Below, piece after piece: positions 25,039-34,308 of a DNA stretch of 64,000 nt. Origin of the DNA: Terriglobus albidus (GTDB lineage: Bacteria > Acidobacteriota > Terriglobia > Terriglobales > Acidobacteriaceae); contig NZ_CP042806.1 of assembly GCF_008000815.1 (NCBI RefSeq), positions 3,348,001 to 3,412,000 of the forward strand, given 5' to 3'. The notes beneath the pieces were generated by a model, which searched no databases, had not been told where the DNA came from, and was given only the letters and a program-made list of their open reading frames with translations. Numbering within the stretch: the stretch's first letter is position 1; each line of letters opens with the position of its first letter. The position numbers were made by a program, and so were the translations under genes.

Positions 25039-25977
25039 ATGTCTTTAGATCGGCAAATAAACCGCATAGCAATCGTTGGGACGGGGGTGATCGGCGCAAG
25101 TTGGGCCGCACTGTTCCTGGCGCGAGGCTTGGAAGTGATTGCTACCGATCCTGCGCCAAACGCTGAGAAGAATTTGCGGGACTACATAGACGCCGCGTGG
25201 CCAGACCTCATCAGTCTGGGGTTATCAACCGGGGCTACTCGTGATCGCTTGTCATTCACCAGCAATATGGCTGAAGCGCTTGAGGGCGCTGATCTGGTTC
25301 AAGAAAACGGCCCTGAACGTGCGGAATTCAAGATCAAGTTATTTGCCGACATGGATGCAATGACCGCTGTAGGAACGATCATCGCATCGAGTTCTTCCGG
25401 AATTCCTATGAGCGTCACACAATCGGCGTGCAAGCATCCGGAGCGTTGCGTGATCGGGCATCCGTTCAACCCACCTCACCTTATTCCACTGGTTGAGGTC
25501 GTCGGTGGGGAAAAGACGTCATCAGAGACTATCGAACGTGCGATCGCTTTCTACGCTTCAATCGGCAAGAGGCCGATTCATCTTCGTAAAGAAGTCGTTG
25601 GCCACGTCGCGAATCGTTTGCAGGCTGCTCTCTACCGGGAAATAACCTATCTGATCGAGCAGGACGTCCTCAGTGTTGCCGATGCGGACGCGGCTGTTAG
25701 CTGGGGCCCAGGCCTTCGTTGGGGAGTCATGGGGCCCAACTTGCTCTTCCATTTGGGAGGAGGACAGGGAGGCATTCATCACTTCATGGACCAATTCACA
25801 GGTCCGATGACGACGTGGTGGAAGAACCTGGGAAATCCGGAGCTCACGCCCGAACTCAAAGAGAAAATCGTTGCCGGCGTTCTGGCTGAAGCCAAAGATC
25901 AGTCAATCGATGAACTAGGCAAAGAACGAGATCGAATCCTCCTGGGATTACTCGGCTTAAGGGGCAGCGCGAAGTAG
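25039..25977 (+). CDS. 3-hydroxyacyl-CoA dehydrogenase family protein
   Basis: A 312-residue NAD-dependent dehydrogenase. The Rossmann motif IAIVGTGVIGASWAALFLAR is at residues 10-29. The family signature GHPFNPPHLIPLVEVVGG follows, and the C-terminal helical domain contains GPGLRWGVMGPNLLFHLGGG. The single-domain size and that signature place it near L-carnitine dehydrogenase, lambda-crystallin and 3-hydroxybutyryl-CoA dehydrogenase, so the substrate may be a 3-hydroxy acid or its CoA ester. AAGGAG precedes the ATG. It is the first gene of the acyl-CoA operon and is directly behind a shared-type promoter. Confidence 0.88.
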   Translation: MSLDRQINRIAIVGTGVIGASWAALFLARGLEVIATDPAPNAEKNLRDYIDAAWPDLISLGLSTGATRDRLSFTSNMAEALEGADLVQENGPERAEFKIKLFADMDAMTAVGTIIASSSSGIPMSVTQSACKHPERCVIGHPFNPPHLIPLVEVVGGEKTSSETIERAIAFYASIGKRPIHLRKEVVGHVANRLQAALYREITYLIEQDVLSVADADAAVSWGPGLRWGVMGPNLLFHLGGGQGGIHHFMDQFTGPMTTWWKNLGNPELTPELKEKIVAGVLAEAKDQSIDELGKERDRILLGLLGLRGSAK

Positions 25978-25985
25978 GCGCTGCC
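25963..25985 (+). repeat. hairpin enclosing a stop codon
   Basis: GGCAGCGC and GCGCTGCC form a perfect 8-bp stem; the loop gaagtag contains the TAG of the dehydrogenase gene. No T-run follows, so it is more likely an mRNA-stability or attenuation element inside the operon than a terminator. Confidence 0.5.
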
Positions 25986-26044
25986 ACGATCCAGGTGGAG
26001 TACTTACCAGCAACGGGCTGAACGAGCGGAGAGAAGGGTGCTTT

Positions 26045-26959
26045 ATGTCGAAAACACGAACTGACTTGAATACGGCTGTGAATGGAAGCGGACGGGTTTA
26101 TTTCATTGACGCGAGCGGCGGCCGGATTCTCTCAACGAATCCTGATGGGGCCGATCTTAAGGTACTTGTGACTGACCGTCACCGCATCCCGGATGGCATC
26201 GTCGTCGATGTCAAAGCCGGTTACATCTATTGGACTGAGATGGGTATCCCAAGCGCGGAAGACGGATCGATCGAGCGCGCCGATCTCGACGGTAGCAATC
26301 ATGTCACGGTAGTTCCGAACGGCAAGACGTTTACGCCGAAACAGTTGCAGCTCGATAAGCGTAACGGGAAACTCTATTGGTGTGACCGTGAAGGGATGCG
26401 GGTGATGCGGTCGAACCTCGACGGAAGTCAGATCGAGACGCTGGTACAAACGGGGCAGGGTGAGGATGACAGGTCCGAGTTGACTCGTTGGTGCGTCGGG
26501 ATAGCGATCGACACCGAAGACGACAAGCTGTATTGGACTCAGAAAGGGCCCGATAACGCCGGCCTGGGAAGGATCTTCCGGGCAGGCTTGGAGATTCCCA
26601 AAGGGGAGACGCCTTCCTCACGCTCCGATATCGAATTGATGTTCGATCGTCTTCCGGAACCCATTGACCTTGATCTCGATCTTAAGCACCGCGTCCTTTA
26701 CTGGACGGACCGCGGTGATCCTCCGCGAGGGAACACGGTGAACCGTGCCCCGTTGGATGCTGCACCACTATCAATCGAACCGGAAATTGTATACACGCAC
26801 CTGATGGAGGGCATCGGGCTTGCCCTGGATGTCGCCGGCGACCGGATGTTTATGGCCGACCTTGGTGGCTCTCTGTATAGCGCAAGCCTGGATGGCTCTA
26901 AACACAAGACTTTGCTTGCAGCACAAGGCAATCTGACGGGCGTTGCATACGTCGATTGA
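26045..26959 (+). CDS. YWTD-type beta-propeller protein
   Basis: A 304-residue protein made of LDL-receptor class B (YWTD) repeats that close a six-bladed propeller: YIYWTEMG, KLYWCDREG, KLYWTQKGPD and VLYWTDRGD mark successive blades, with DLDGS-type turns between them (FLDG/NLDGSQIETL). No signal peptide is visible, so it should be cytoplasmic. In bacteria such propellers are often lactonase-like or ligand-binding. It lies inside the acyl-CoA operon between the 3-hydroxyacyl-CoA and acyl-CoA dehydrogenase genes. Its reaction, if any, cannot be told from sequence. Confidence 0.8.
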   Translation: MSKTRTDLNTAVNGSGRVYFIDASGGRILSTNPDGADLKVLVTDRHRIPDGIVVDVKAGYIYWTEMGIPSAEDGSIERADLDGSNHVTVVPNGKTFTPKQLQLDKRNGKLYWCDREGMRVMRSNLDGSQIETLVQTGQGEDDRSELTRWCVGIAIDTEDDKLYWTQKGPDNAGLGRIFRAGLEIPKGETPSSRSDIELMFDRLPEPIDLDLDLKHRVLYWTDRGDPPRGNTVNRAPLDAAPLSIEPEIVYTHLMEGIGLALDVAGDRMFMADLGGSLYSASLDGSKHKTLLAAQGNLTGVAYVD

Positions 26960-27009
26960 TGGTTTGAAACGCTACAGGCAAACACAACGGCAAGTGTCAG
27001 GAGGCGGAG

Positions 27010-28239
27010 ATGTCAGAAGTACTCAGTCAAAATGCGGTAGCTCAAGAGGTAAAAAAGCCGAAGGTGCTTCCTAAGCCAAACAGCGATTTCTACCAGGTGT
27101 TCCAGTTGCTGTCAGAGGCTGAGCAACAGAAGGTTCTGAAGGTCCGCCAGTTCATGGAGTCCTCTGTCGCGCCAGTGATCAATGATTATTGGGCGAAGGA
27201 CGAGTTCCCCTATGAGCTGATACCCGGAATTCGTGATCTCCAGATCGCCGGCCTCGGCTATGAGGGGTACGAGTGTGCAGGGGGCAGCAATCTGCTGGCG
27301 TGTTACGTCGCCATGGAGATCGCGAGAATTGACTGCTCAGTCGCTACGTTTTTCGGGGTGCATAGCGGCCTGGCGATGGGGTCAATCTTTCTTTGTGGGT
27401 CGGAGGAGCAAAAGAAGAAGTGGCTGCCTCCGATGGCACGCCTCGAAAAGATTGGCTCGTTTGGACTAACTGAGCCTCTGGTGGGCTCTGGCGCTTCAGG
27501 TGGGCTTGGAACTACTGCCCGGCGAGAGGGGGATACCTGGATTCTGAATGGGCAAAAGAAGTGGATCGGCAACTCGACCTGGGGACATCTGACGATCATC
27601 TGGGCCAGGGATGTTGCCGACAACCAGGTCAAGGGCTTCATTGTAGAAAACAATACTCCAGGGTTTAAGGTCGAAAAGATTCAGCACAAGATGGCGCTTC
27701 GCGTCGTTCAGAACGGCCTCATCACCATGCAAGACTGCCGGGTTCCAGAAGAAAACCGCCTCCAGAACGACACATCCTTTCGAGACACGGCGCGGGTTCT
27801 AAGAATGACCCGTGGTTTCGTAGCCTGGGAGGCCGTTGGGTGCCAGATGGGCGCCTATGAAAATGCGTTAGCGTATGCACAAACCCGCGAACAGTTCGGT
27901 AAGCCGATAGCGTCGTTTCAGCTTATTCAGGATCTTCTGGTCAAGATGATCGGCAATATCACAGCCTGCCAGTGCATGGTCGTCCGCCTGTCCCAACTTC
28001 AGGACCAGGGAAAGCTTGCCGATGAACATGCATCCCTTGCGAAGGCATTCTGCACCGTAAAAATGCGGGAAACCGTTGGTTATGCAAGAGAGCTTCTTGG
28101 TGCGAATGGCATTCTCCTCGACTACAACGTGGGACGTTTCGTAGCGGACTGCGAAGCGATCTATTCCTACGAAGGAACGCGAGAGATGAATACCCTCATC
28201 GTCGGTCGAGCCATCTCCGGATTCAGCGCCTTTGTTTAG
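27010..28239 (+). CDS. acyl-CoA dehydrogenase (glutaryl-CoA dehydrogenase-like)
   Basis: A 409-residue FAD-dependent dehydrogenase introducing a 2,3-double bond into an acyl-CoA. The FAD/substrate motif FGLTEPLVGSGASGGLGTTA and the closing YSYEGTREMNTLIVGRAISG are visible. The Glu of YEGT is the catalytic base position of the glutaryl-CoA/isovaleryl-CoA group, so short-chain or dicarboxylic substrates are likely. An extra 30-residue N-terminus rich in Lys and Pro precedes the fold. AGGAGGCGGAG lies before the ATG. It is followed, after a hairpin, by the CoA-ligase gene, which supplies acyl-CoA substrates. Confidence 0.92.
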   Translation: MSEVLSQNAVAQEVKKPKVLPKPNSDFYQVFQLLSEAEQQKVLKVRQFMESSVAPVINDYWAKDEFPYELIPGIRDLQIAGLGYEGYECAGGSNLLACYVAMEIARIDCSVATFFGVHSGLAMGSIFLCGSEEQKKKWLPPMARLEKIGSFGLTEPLVGSGASGGLGTTARREGDTWILNGQKKWIGNSTWGHLTIIWARDVADNQVKGFIVENNTPGFKVEKIQHKMALRVVQNGLITMQDCRVPEENRLQNDTSFRDTARVLRMTRGFVAWEAVGCQMGAYENALAYAQTREQFGKPIASFQLIQDLLVKMIGNITACQCMVVRLSQLQDQGKLADEHASLAKAFCTVKMRETVGYARELLGANGILLDYNVGRFVADCEAIYSYEGTREMNTLIVGRAISGFSAFV

Positions 28240-28249
28240 GCGCTGAATC
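28220..28249 (+). repeat. hairpin enclosing a stop codon
   Basis: GATTCAGCGCC and GGCGCTGAATC form a perfect 11-bp stem around the end of the acyl-CoA dehydrogenase gene, with most of its TAG in the loop. The next gene starts only 24 bp later, so this is an intra-operon structure. Confidence 0.5.
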
Positions 28250-28272
28250 TTCCATTTCAGCGAGAGGCAAAG

Positions 28273-29793
28273 ATGATCTATACCCATACCATAGGCCGGG
28301 CTATCCAGTATTTTCCGAATCATATTGCCATTCGGAAGGAGAGTGGGGCCGTGACCTTCCTCGAACTCGATTCGCGAGTAAGAGGGATTGCGGCTACACT
28401 CCGGCAGCAAGGATTCCTGGGGGGAGACCGGCTTGCGCTTCTCATGCCCAACGGGCCTGACTATATTGAGTTGATCTACGCATGCGGCCTGCTGGGGATC
28501 ATCGCTGTTCCCATCAACACGCGTTATGCCCAGGCGGAGATTGACCGGTTACTCAAGGACGCTCGGCCCCGCGGCATTATCCGTCATTCCAAATTGCCTT
28601 CGCCGACGGTTCGGCTTCAGTGGGAGTGCGTGATCGATGTCGAGCCGTTACAGGAATCCGGAGAACCCTACGGCGGTGAGTTTTATGATCCGCAGGCGGT
28701 TCTTGCACTGATATACACCAGTGGAACGACCGGTCAGCCCAAAGGTGCAGCGCTAACCCACAGCGGCATCTTTTCGAACATCTATGATCTCGATTATTGG
28801 CTCGCGTACAGAGAACAGGCGGTGTTTCTTCATGCCTCGCCGATGTTCCATATCGCCGATTTCCCGGCCATATTTGCTGCTCCGGTGTTCGGAGCCACTC
28901 AGGCAACGCTGGCTCGTTTCGATCCGGAGGCATTCTGTAAACGGGTTGAGGTGGATCAGGTAACCCACACCGTACTCGTTCCCACGATGATCAATGCGCT
29001 CTGCCGGTTTGAGCAACTTGGGGAGCATAATCTGCAGTCGTTGGATGTCCTGGCATATGGAGGCTCCCCGATAGCACCTTCACTGGTGCGTGAAGTCCGC
29101 GAGAAACTCCCTAACGCAAAGCTGCTTCAGGTCTACGGATTAAGTGAAGCAGGCTTCCTGACGGGCCTCAAGGATGAAGAGCATACAGAAGCGAGGCTGC
29201 GCTCTTGCGGACGGACCTGTCCAGGCGTCGACTTGAGAGTCATAACCGCGAATGGACAACAGGCATCAGCAGGAGAACTCGGTGAGCTGGTAGCGCGAGG
29301 GCCTGGCATCATGATGGGTTACTGGCGTGACGTTGAAGAGCAGCTTCCAGGCCATGACACAGAAGTTGACGAAACGGCTGCGGTTCTACGGGAGGGAGCG
29401 TTTCATACCGGAGACATCGGCTACCAGGATCCGGAGGGGTATTTCTTTATCGTAGACCGCGCGAAAGAGATGATCGTCAGCGGCGGCGAGAACGTGTACT
29501 CCGGCGAAGTTGAAGCGGCTATCTATGAATTACCCCAGGTGAAAGAAGCAGCCGTATTCGGTATTCCCGATCCCAAATGGGGGGAGATCGTAGCCGCGGC
29601 AATCGTTCTCCGCCAGGGTGCTTCTTTATCTGCGGCCGAAGTCATTGAGTATTGTCGCGGGCGGATCGCGGCGTACAAGTTACCGCGCCATATCGATTTC
29701 GTGCTTGACGAACTTCCCAAATCAGGCTCGGGCAAGATTCTGAAACGAACCTTGCGCGAGAGGTATTGGGAAGGACAACCCAGGCGCGTTTAG
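28273..29793 (+). CDS. acyl-CoA synthetase (AMP-forming, fatty-acid/aryl-CoA ligase type)
   Basis: A 506-residue member of the ANL superfamily that activates a carboxylic acid to its CoA ester through an acyl-adenylate. The P-loop-like LIYTSGTTGQPKGAALTHSG, the YGLSEAGF motif, the core GDIGYQDPEGYFFIVDRAKE, the hinge MIVSGGENVYSGEVE and the catalytic Lys in PKSGSGKILKRTLRERYW are all intact. The size fits medium-chain, cyclic or aryl acid ligases better than the longest-chain ones. It would provide the entry step for the operon, with the type III CoA transferase downstream as an alternative entry. Confidence 0.92.
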   Translation: MIYTHTIGRAIQYFPNHIAIRKESGAVTFLELDSRVRGIAATLRQQGFLGGDRLALLMPNGPDYIELIYACGLLGIIAVPINTRYAQAEIDRLLKDARPRGIIRHSKLPSPTVRLQWECVIDVEPLQESGEPYGGEFYDPQAVLALIYTSGTTGQPKGAALTHSGIFSNIYDLDYWLAYREQAVFLHASPMFHIADFPAIFAAPVFGATQATLARFDPEAFCKRVEVDQVTHTVLVPTMINALCRFEQLGEHNLQSLDVLAYGGSPIAPSLVREVREKLPNAKLLQVYGLSEAGFLTGLKDEEHTEARLRSCGRTCPGVDLRVITANGQQASAGELGELVARGPGIMMGYWRDVEEQLPGHDTEVDETAAVLREGAFHTGDIGYQDPEGYFFIVDRAKEMIVSGGENVYSGEVEAAIYELPQVKEAAVFGIPDPKWGEIVAAAIVLRQGASLSAAEVIEYCRGRIAAYKLPRHIDFVLDELPKSGSGKILKRTLRERYWEGQPRRV

Positions 29794-29866
29794 CCAGCGT
29801 AAAGGCACACAAAATCTCAGAACAATCTCGGCTTGTCGGGCGAGGGAATTGAGTGAGGAGGGATAT

Positions 29867-31132
29867 ATGAGCGTTCAAACGATATTTTCAGGACTAAAGG
29901 TTGTGGATCTTGCCAGCTTCATCGCAGGACCAGCCGCCGCAACGGTGCTCTCAGATTTCGGGGCTGAGGTAATCAAGGTGGAGCCACCGGGCTTTGGAGA
30001 TCCTTACCGGATCTTCCCTCGAACGCCGCCCAACCCGTCCTCCGATATCAACTATTCCTGGCAGTTGACGAACAGGAACAAACGCGGCATCGCACTTGAT
30101 CTCAAAAATCCGGAAGCCCGCGAGGTCCTCGAGACCATGATCAAGTGGGCAGACGTATTCATTACGAACTATCCGCCCCGTGTCCGTGCATCTCTTGGTT
30201 TGACATATGAGGATGTCTCGCCTCTGAACGACCGTCTTATTTATGCCGATATCACAGGCTATGGAGATTTTGGACCGCGAGCGGACGAACCAGGTTACGA
30301 CGTTACTGCATATTGGGCACGCAGTGGACTGATGGCGATGACCCGCGATGCTGGAGGGGATCCGACTCTGCCGATCCCTGGAATTGGTGATCATGCAACT
30401 GCGATCTCTCTCTACTCCGCGATTGTGACAGCGTTATACCAGCGAGAGCGAACCGGTAAAGGCACAAGGGTCACGACTTCTCTTATCGCTGAGGGGGCGT
30501 GGGCAGCGGCGACGTGGATCGAGGGTGCGCTTAATAACGCCAAGTTCTTCGGCCTGCATGATCGCAAAAACCCTCCAAACGCACTGTTCAACCCATACCC
30601 AACCAGCGACGGGCGTTGGCTTCTATTGCTGATAGCGCAGCAGGATCGTGATTGGCCAGCCCTGGTAAATGCAATCGGCAGGCCGGAGCTCCTCGGAGAT
30701 GCAAGATTCTCTGACGTGAAGAGCAGGAGTGCGAACGCAAGTGCTCTCGCTACCGCGCTGAATCAGGCCTTCTCCAGCAAATCCCTTGCTGAGTGGAAAC
30801 AGATCTTCGAAGCAACGCGGATTACCGTCGGCGTCGTGCAGAACCTGGATGAGGTTGTGCATGACGAACAGATGCTGGCGAACAAGATCATTGTGCCTGT
30901 TGAGGGCACCGACAAGCCTGTATCCACAGTGAACAGTCCGATGCAGGTGATCGGGGCGGAGAAGGTCACTCCACGGCGGGCTCCGGGTGTTGGGGAGCAT
31001 ACAAGGGAAGTGCTTCTCGGTCTCGGTTTCTCGGAGGAGAAAGTTGAGGCTCTGCGCTTGAGTGGTGCGGCTCCGCAAGCACCCCATGCTGATGCTCCTG
31101 CGCCATCTCATGCGCCAGGTAAACCGATCTAG
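29867..31132 (+). CDS. type III CoA transferase (CaiB/BaiF family)
   Basis: A 421-residue enzyme moving CoA from one acid to another. The start is the ATG at 29867 behind GAGGAGG. Typical features are LKVVDLASFIAGPAAATVLS then DFGAEVIKVEPPG at the N-terminus, NRNKRGIALDLKNPEAREVL, and the catalytic-Asp context EPGYDVTAYWARSGLMAM. The C-terminal 25 residues are an Ala/Pro/His-rich tail outside the fold. Together with the acyl-CoA dehydrogenase, ligase and hydratases of the operon this repeats the gene classes of carnitine (cai) and aromatic-acid clusters, but the substrate is not evident. Confidence 0.92.
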   Translation: MSVQTIFSGLKVVDLASFIAGPAAATVLSDFGAEVIKVEPPGFGDPYRIFPRTPPNPSSDINYSWQLTNRNKRGIALDLKNPEAREVLETMIKWADVFITNYPPRVRASLGLTYEDVSPLNDRLIYADITGYGDFGPRADEPGYDVTAYWARSGLMAMTRDAGGDPTLPIPGIGDHATAISLYSAIVTALYQRERTGKGTRVTTSLIAEGAWAAATWIEGALNNAKFFGLHDRKNPPNALFNPYPTSDGRWLLLLIAQQDRDWPALVNAIGRPELLGDARFSDVKSRSANASALATALNQAFSSKSLAEWKQIFEATRITVGVVQNLDEVVHDEQMLANKIIVPVEGTDKPVSTVNSPMQVIGAEKVTPRRAPGVGEHTREVLLGLGFSEEKVEALRLSGAAPQAPHADAPAPSHAPGKPI

Positions 31133-31147
31133 CCGAGAGGAGATTTT

Positions 31148-31945
31148 ATGAATTCCAGTCAAGCCACGCTTGAAAATGTCGCTTATGAAACTAAAGGGTC
31201 TATCGCCTACGTCACACTGAATCGGCCGAAGGTGATGAACGCCCTGAATCGGCAGACGATTCAGGAGCTAAAGTCCGCATTCCAGACTGCGAAAGACGAT
31301 CCCGCCGTTGCCGGCATTATTCTTACCGGCTCAGGAGAAAAAGCCTTTATTGCAGGTGCGGACATTGCTGAACTCTCGGAGATCACGGGAGACAAGGCGG
31401 GAGAGTTTTCTGAGAAGGGCCAGGAAGTATTCACCTTTATCGAGACTCTCGGAAAGCCTGTTATCGCGGCCATCAACGGGTTTGCACTCGGTGGGGGGTG
31501 TGAGACGGCAATGGCGTGCACGATACGAGTGGCGGTTGATCACGCAAAGTTTGGCCAGCCCGAGGTCAAGCTCGGAATCATTCCTGGCTACGGCGGCACA
31601 CAACGGCTTCCACGCCTGGTGGGAAAAGGGCGGGCTCTGCAGTTGATCTTGACGGGCGACCTGATTGACGCTCACGAAGCACTCCGGATTGGCCTGGTGA
31701 ATGAAGTTGTCTCACAGGCGGATCTTATGCCGCGTTGCGAAGCGATCCTCAAACAGATCGGCGCCAATGCTCCCTTAGCGATTCAGTATTCCATCGATGC
31801 AGTCAATAAAGGGACTGATACCGACCTGATTTCAGGACTAAAGCTCGAGGCAGAGTACTTCGCACTTGCCGCAGGAAGCGAGGATCGGATGGAAGGTACT
31901 TCTGCCTTTATCGAAAAACGGCCGCCCCATTTTCAAGGAAGATGA
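31148..31945 (+). CDS. enoyl-CoA hydratase
   Basis: A 265-residue crotonase that hydrates a trans-2-enoyl-CoA to the 3-hydroxyacyl-CoA. The oxyanion-hole segments EKAFIAGADIAEL and NGFALGGGCETAMAC are present, and both catalytic glutamates of true hydratases can be seen (GGGCETAMA and GQPEVKLGIIPGYGGTQRLP). The C-terminal SAFIEKRPPHFQGR is usual. AGGAG lies upstream of the ATG. It would act between the acyl-CoA dehydrogenase and the 3-hydroxyacyl-CoA dehydrogenase of the same operon. Confidence 0.93.
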   Translation: MNSSQATLENVAYETKGSIAYVTLNRPKVMNALNRQTIQELKSAFQTAKDDPAVAGIILTGSGEKAFIAGADIAELSEITGDKAGEFSEKGQEVFTFIETLGKPVIAAINGFALGGGCETAMACTIRVAVDHAKFGQPEVKLGIIPGYGGTQRLPRLVGKGRALQLILTGDLIDAHEALRIGLVNEVVSQADLMPRCEAILKQIGANAPLAIQYSIDAVNKGTDTDLISGLKLEAEYFALAAGSEDRMEGTSAFIEKRPPHFQGR

Positions 31946-32076
31946 GTAGCCGCCAAACACATACAAATCCTCGGCCTGAAGTGTAACCAGCTAGAGTTGT
32001 CGACGGTGCGCAAATGAGCGCATTGAGACACATCTGGAAGAGGTTGCCATTCGGGCCATGACCGAAGGAGAGGACT

Positions 32077-32865
32077 ATGAGCGACATTGTCGGTACTCAG
32101 GACGGGGCCATTCTTAGGATCGAATTGAATCGACCGCAAAAGAAGAATGCGCTCACATCAGAGATGTATATCACGATTGCCGAGCTGCTCAATGGCGCCC
32201 AGAGCAATCCCGAAGTCAGAGTTGTGCTGATCCACTCATCAGGAGACGTATTTTCCGCCGGCAATGATCTGCAGGACTTCATCGACCATCCTCCGGGCAC
32301 AGGGGATGGTCCCCAGAAAAAGCTGATCGACGCGCTTTCCCGGCTTGACATACCGCTTGTGGCCGCTGTTCGTGGAGCAGCGGTAGGGTCTGGTGCCACG
32401 ATGCTGAGCTATTGCGATTTTGTCTACGTGGGAGAGAGTTCTAAGTTCCAATATCCGTTCATCAACCTCGCGGTCGTGCCGGAGTTCGGGACCAGCTTCT
32501 CTCTGCCTGAACAAGTGGGCTATCTGCGCGCCGCAGAGGTCATTCTCCTGGGGCATCCCTTCGATGCAACAGTTGCGCAATCGATGGGACTCGTTACGAA
32601 GGTCCTGCCCGACAGCGAGGTATTTGAAGTGGCTGTGCGAACCTCGAACGAGCTAGCGCAGAAACCGGCTGGAGCTCTGCAGGCCTCCAAACAACTTATG
32701 CGACGACAGATCCGGCCACACGTGGAGCAAGCGGTGCAAGCTGAACTCGTAGAGTTCAGCGAGAAGGTCCGCTCTGCTGAGGCACGTGAGGCGTTTGCAG
32801 CATTCTTTGAGAAGCGGCCACCTCGATTCAACACAAGTGCGTCACCGCCCGCTCATTCTGAGTGA
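32077..32865 (+). CDS. enoyl-CoA hydratase/isomerase family protein (isomerase-like)
   Basis: A 262-residue crotonase-fold protein. The substrate-binding loops SAGNDLQDFI and GAAVGSGATMLSYCDFV are present. The first catalytic Glu of hydratases is absent (GSGATML in place of GGGCE), while a Glu is kept in VVPEFGTSFSLPEQVGYL. That pattern fits delta3,delta2-enoyl-CoA isomerases rather than hydratases, so it may handle unsaturated intermediates. GGAGAGG precedes the ATG. A 130-bp gap separates it from the hydratase gene. No thiolase gene is present in the operon. Confidence 0.88.
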   Translation: MSDIVGTQDGAILRIELNRPQKKNALTSEMYITIAELLNGAQSNPEVRVVLIHSSGDVFSAGNDLQDFIDHPPGTGDGPQKKLIDALSRLDIPLVAAVRGAAVGSGATMLSYCDFVYVGESSKFQYPFINLAVVPEFGTSFSLPEQVGYLRAAEVILLGHPFDATVAQSMGLVTKVLPDSEVFEVAVRTSNELAQKPAGALQASKQLMRRQIRPHVEQAVQAELVEFSEKVRSAEAREAFAAFFEKRPPRFNTSASPPAHSE

Positions 32866-32939
32866 AAGGAACGATAGTATTTGCGGTCTCGATCGTTGGC
32901 CGCATCTTTTTAAGCTACAGAAATCAAGGGGGACCTTAT

Positions 32940-34211
32940 ATGTCGAACAAGATTCCGCGCGTAGTAATTGTAGGAGGAGGATTCGGCGGGCTTGCGACGG
33001 CAAAGGCGCTCCGCGGTGCACCCGTTAGTGTTCTCCTCGTTGATCGGAATAACCATCACGTATTCCAACCGCTTCTTTATCAGGTGGCGACCTCGGTCCT
33101 TGCACCAGGTCAAATCGCGGCTCCGATCCGAGGACTACTTGCTGCTCAGGAAAACACGTCGGTCATGCTCGGGAACGTGACCGGCGTTAACGCTGAGCTG
33201 AAGAGAATCACTATCGACGCAAATGATCAAACCGGTGTTGAGATTGATTATGACTATCTGGTCCTTGCGACAGGAGCAACGCACAGCTATTTTGGACACG
33301 ATGAGTTCGCTGCATTTGCTCCAGGATTGAAAAGTCTCGCGGATGCTGAATCTCTGCGGAATCACATTCTCACTGTCTTCGAAAAGGCGGAACTGGAGGA
33401 CGATGCTCCCCGTCGGCATGCTCTGATGACGTTTGTGCTGGTTGGGGCTGGTCCAACTGGAGTCGAAATGGCCAGTGCAATCGCTGTTATGGTTCGAACG
33501 ACCCTCCGCAAAGACTTTCGGAATATCGACCCCGCCACGGCGCGAATTGTTCTTGCGGACATGGGGCAACGTCCACTCGGAACATTTGCGGAGGAGCTGT
33601 CCGAGGCCGCCAAACTACGTTTGTTGCAGCTGGGTGTAGAAGTACGCCTCGGCAAGCCAGTCCAATCAATTGACGAAGATGGCGCAGTCGTGGGTGATGA
33701 ACGAATTCCAAGTAAGACAGTGATCTGGACGGCCGGTGTGGCGCCATCGCCGGCTGGCAAGTGGCTTGGTTGTGAAGTTGATCGCGCAGGGCGTGTTCGT
33801 ATCCGTCCTGATCTCACTGTCTCGAATCGTCCCGAGGTGTATGTGATTGGCGATACTGCCTCCCTGGATCAGGACGGTCGCCCTCTACCTGGAGTAGCCC
33901 AGGTTGCGATGCAGCAGGGACGATATGTCGCTAAGGCGATTCTTCGGAAAATCGAAATGAGACCGCCGTTATCCCCGTTCCGTTATTTTGATAAGGGGAA
34001 TCTGGCGGTCGTTGGCAAGAACTTTGCAGTTCTACAAAGTCGCGGCGTCAAGATCAGTGGCTTTATTGCTTGGCTCGTTTGGGCACTCATCCACATTCAG
34101 TTTCTAGCCGACAGCAGCTTGCGTTTTAGCGTATTCCTTCAGTGGCTAATGACCTATGTCAGCGGGAGACGTGGCGATCGCCTGATCATCCAGGGCCGAA
34201 AGACATCGTGA
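32940..34211 (+). CDS. type II NADH:quinone oxidoreductase (Ndh)
   Basis: A 423-residue flavoprotein. ATG 32940 lies behind AAGGGGG. The FAD-binding VVIVGGGFGGLATAKAL, the second dinucleotide fold FVLVGAGPTGVEMASAIAVM and the FAD motif VYVIGDTASLDQDGRPLPGV with VAQVAMQQGRYVAK are clear. The C-terminal hydrophobic helix GFIAWLVWALIHIQFLA would dip into the membrane, as in Ndh. It passes electrons from NADH to quinone without pumping protons. As the last gene of the acyl-CoA operon it would reoxidise the NADH made by the 3-hydroxyacyl-CoA dehydrogenase. Confidence 0.9.
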   Translation: MSNKIPRVVIVGGGFGGLATAKALRGAPVSVLLVDRNNHHVFQPLLYQVATSVLAPGQIAAPIRGLLAAQENTSVMLGNVTGVNAELKRITIDANDQTGVEIDYDYLVLATGATHSYFGHDEFAAFAPGLKSLADAESLRNHILTVFEKAELEDDAPRRHALMTFVLVGAGPTGVEMASAIAVMVRTTLRKDFRNIDPATARIVLADMGQRPLGTFAEELSEAAKLRLLQLGVEVRLGKPVQSIDEDGAVVGDERIPSKTVIWTAGVAPSPAGKWLGCEVDRAGRVRIRPDLTVSNRPEVYVIGDTASLDQDGRPLPGVAQVAMQQGRYVAKAILRKIEMRPPLSPFRYFDKGNLAVVGKNFAVLQSRGVKISGFIAWLVWALIHIQFLADSSLRFSVFLQWLMTYVSGRRGDRLIIQGRKTS

Positions 34212-34308
34212 TCAACAGCGGCACGGTGTGAAAAATCTGCACTGCGTGACGATGCGGAAACACTTGCTGCCTGGAGCCCGAGTTGGAGAGCTTGAGCGGC
34301 GAAACGAT

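Noticed and set aside
25039-34211. Carnitine (cai-like) degradation operon
   Set aside because: The enzyme classes match, but they are shared with many acyl-CoA pathways and no carnitine transporter or betaine-specific gene is present; left as an undefined acyl-CoA pathway.
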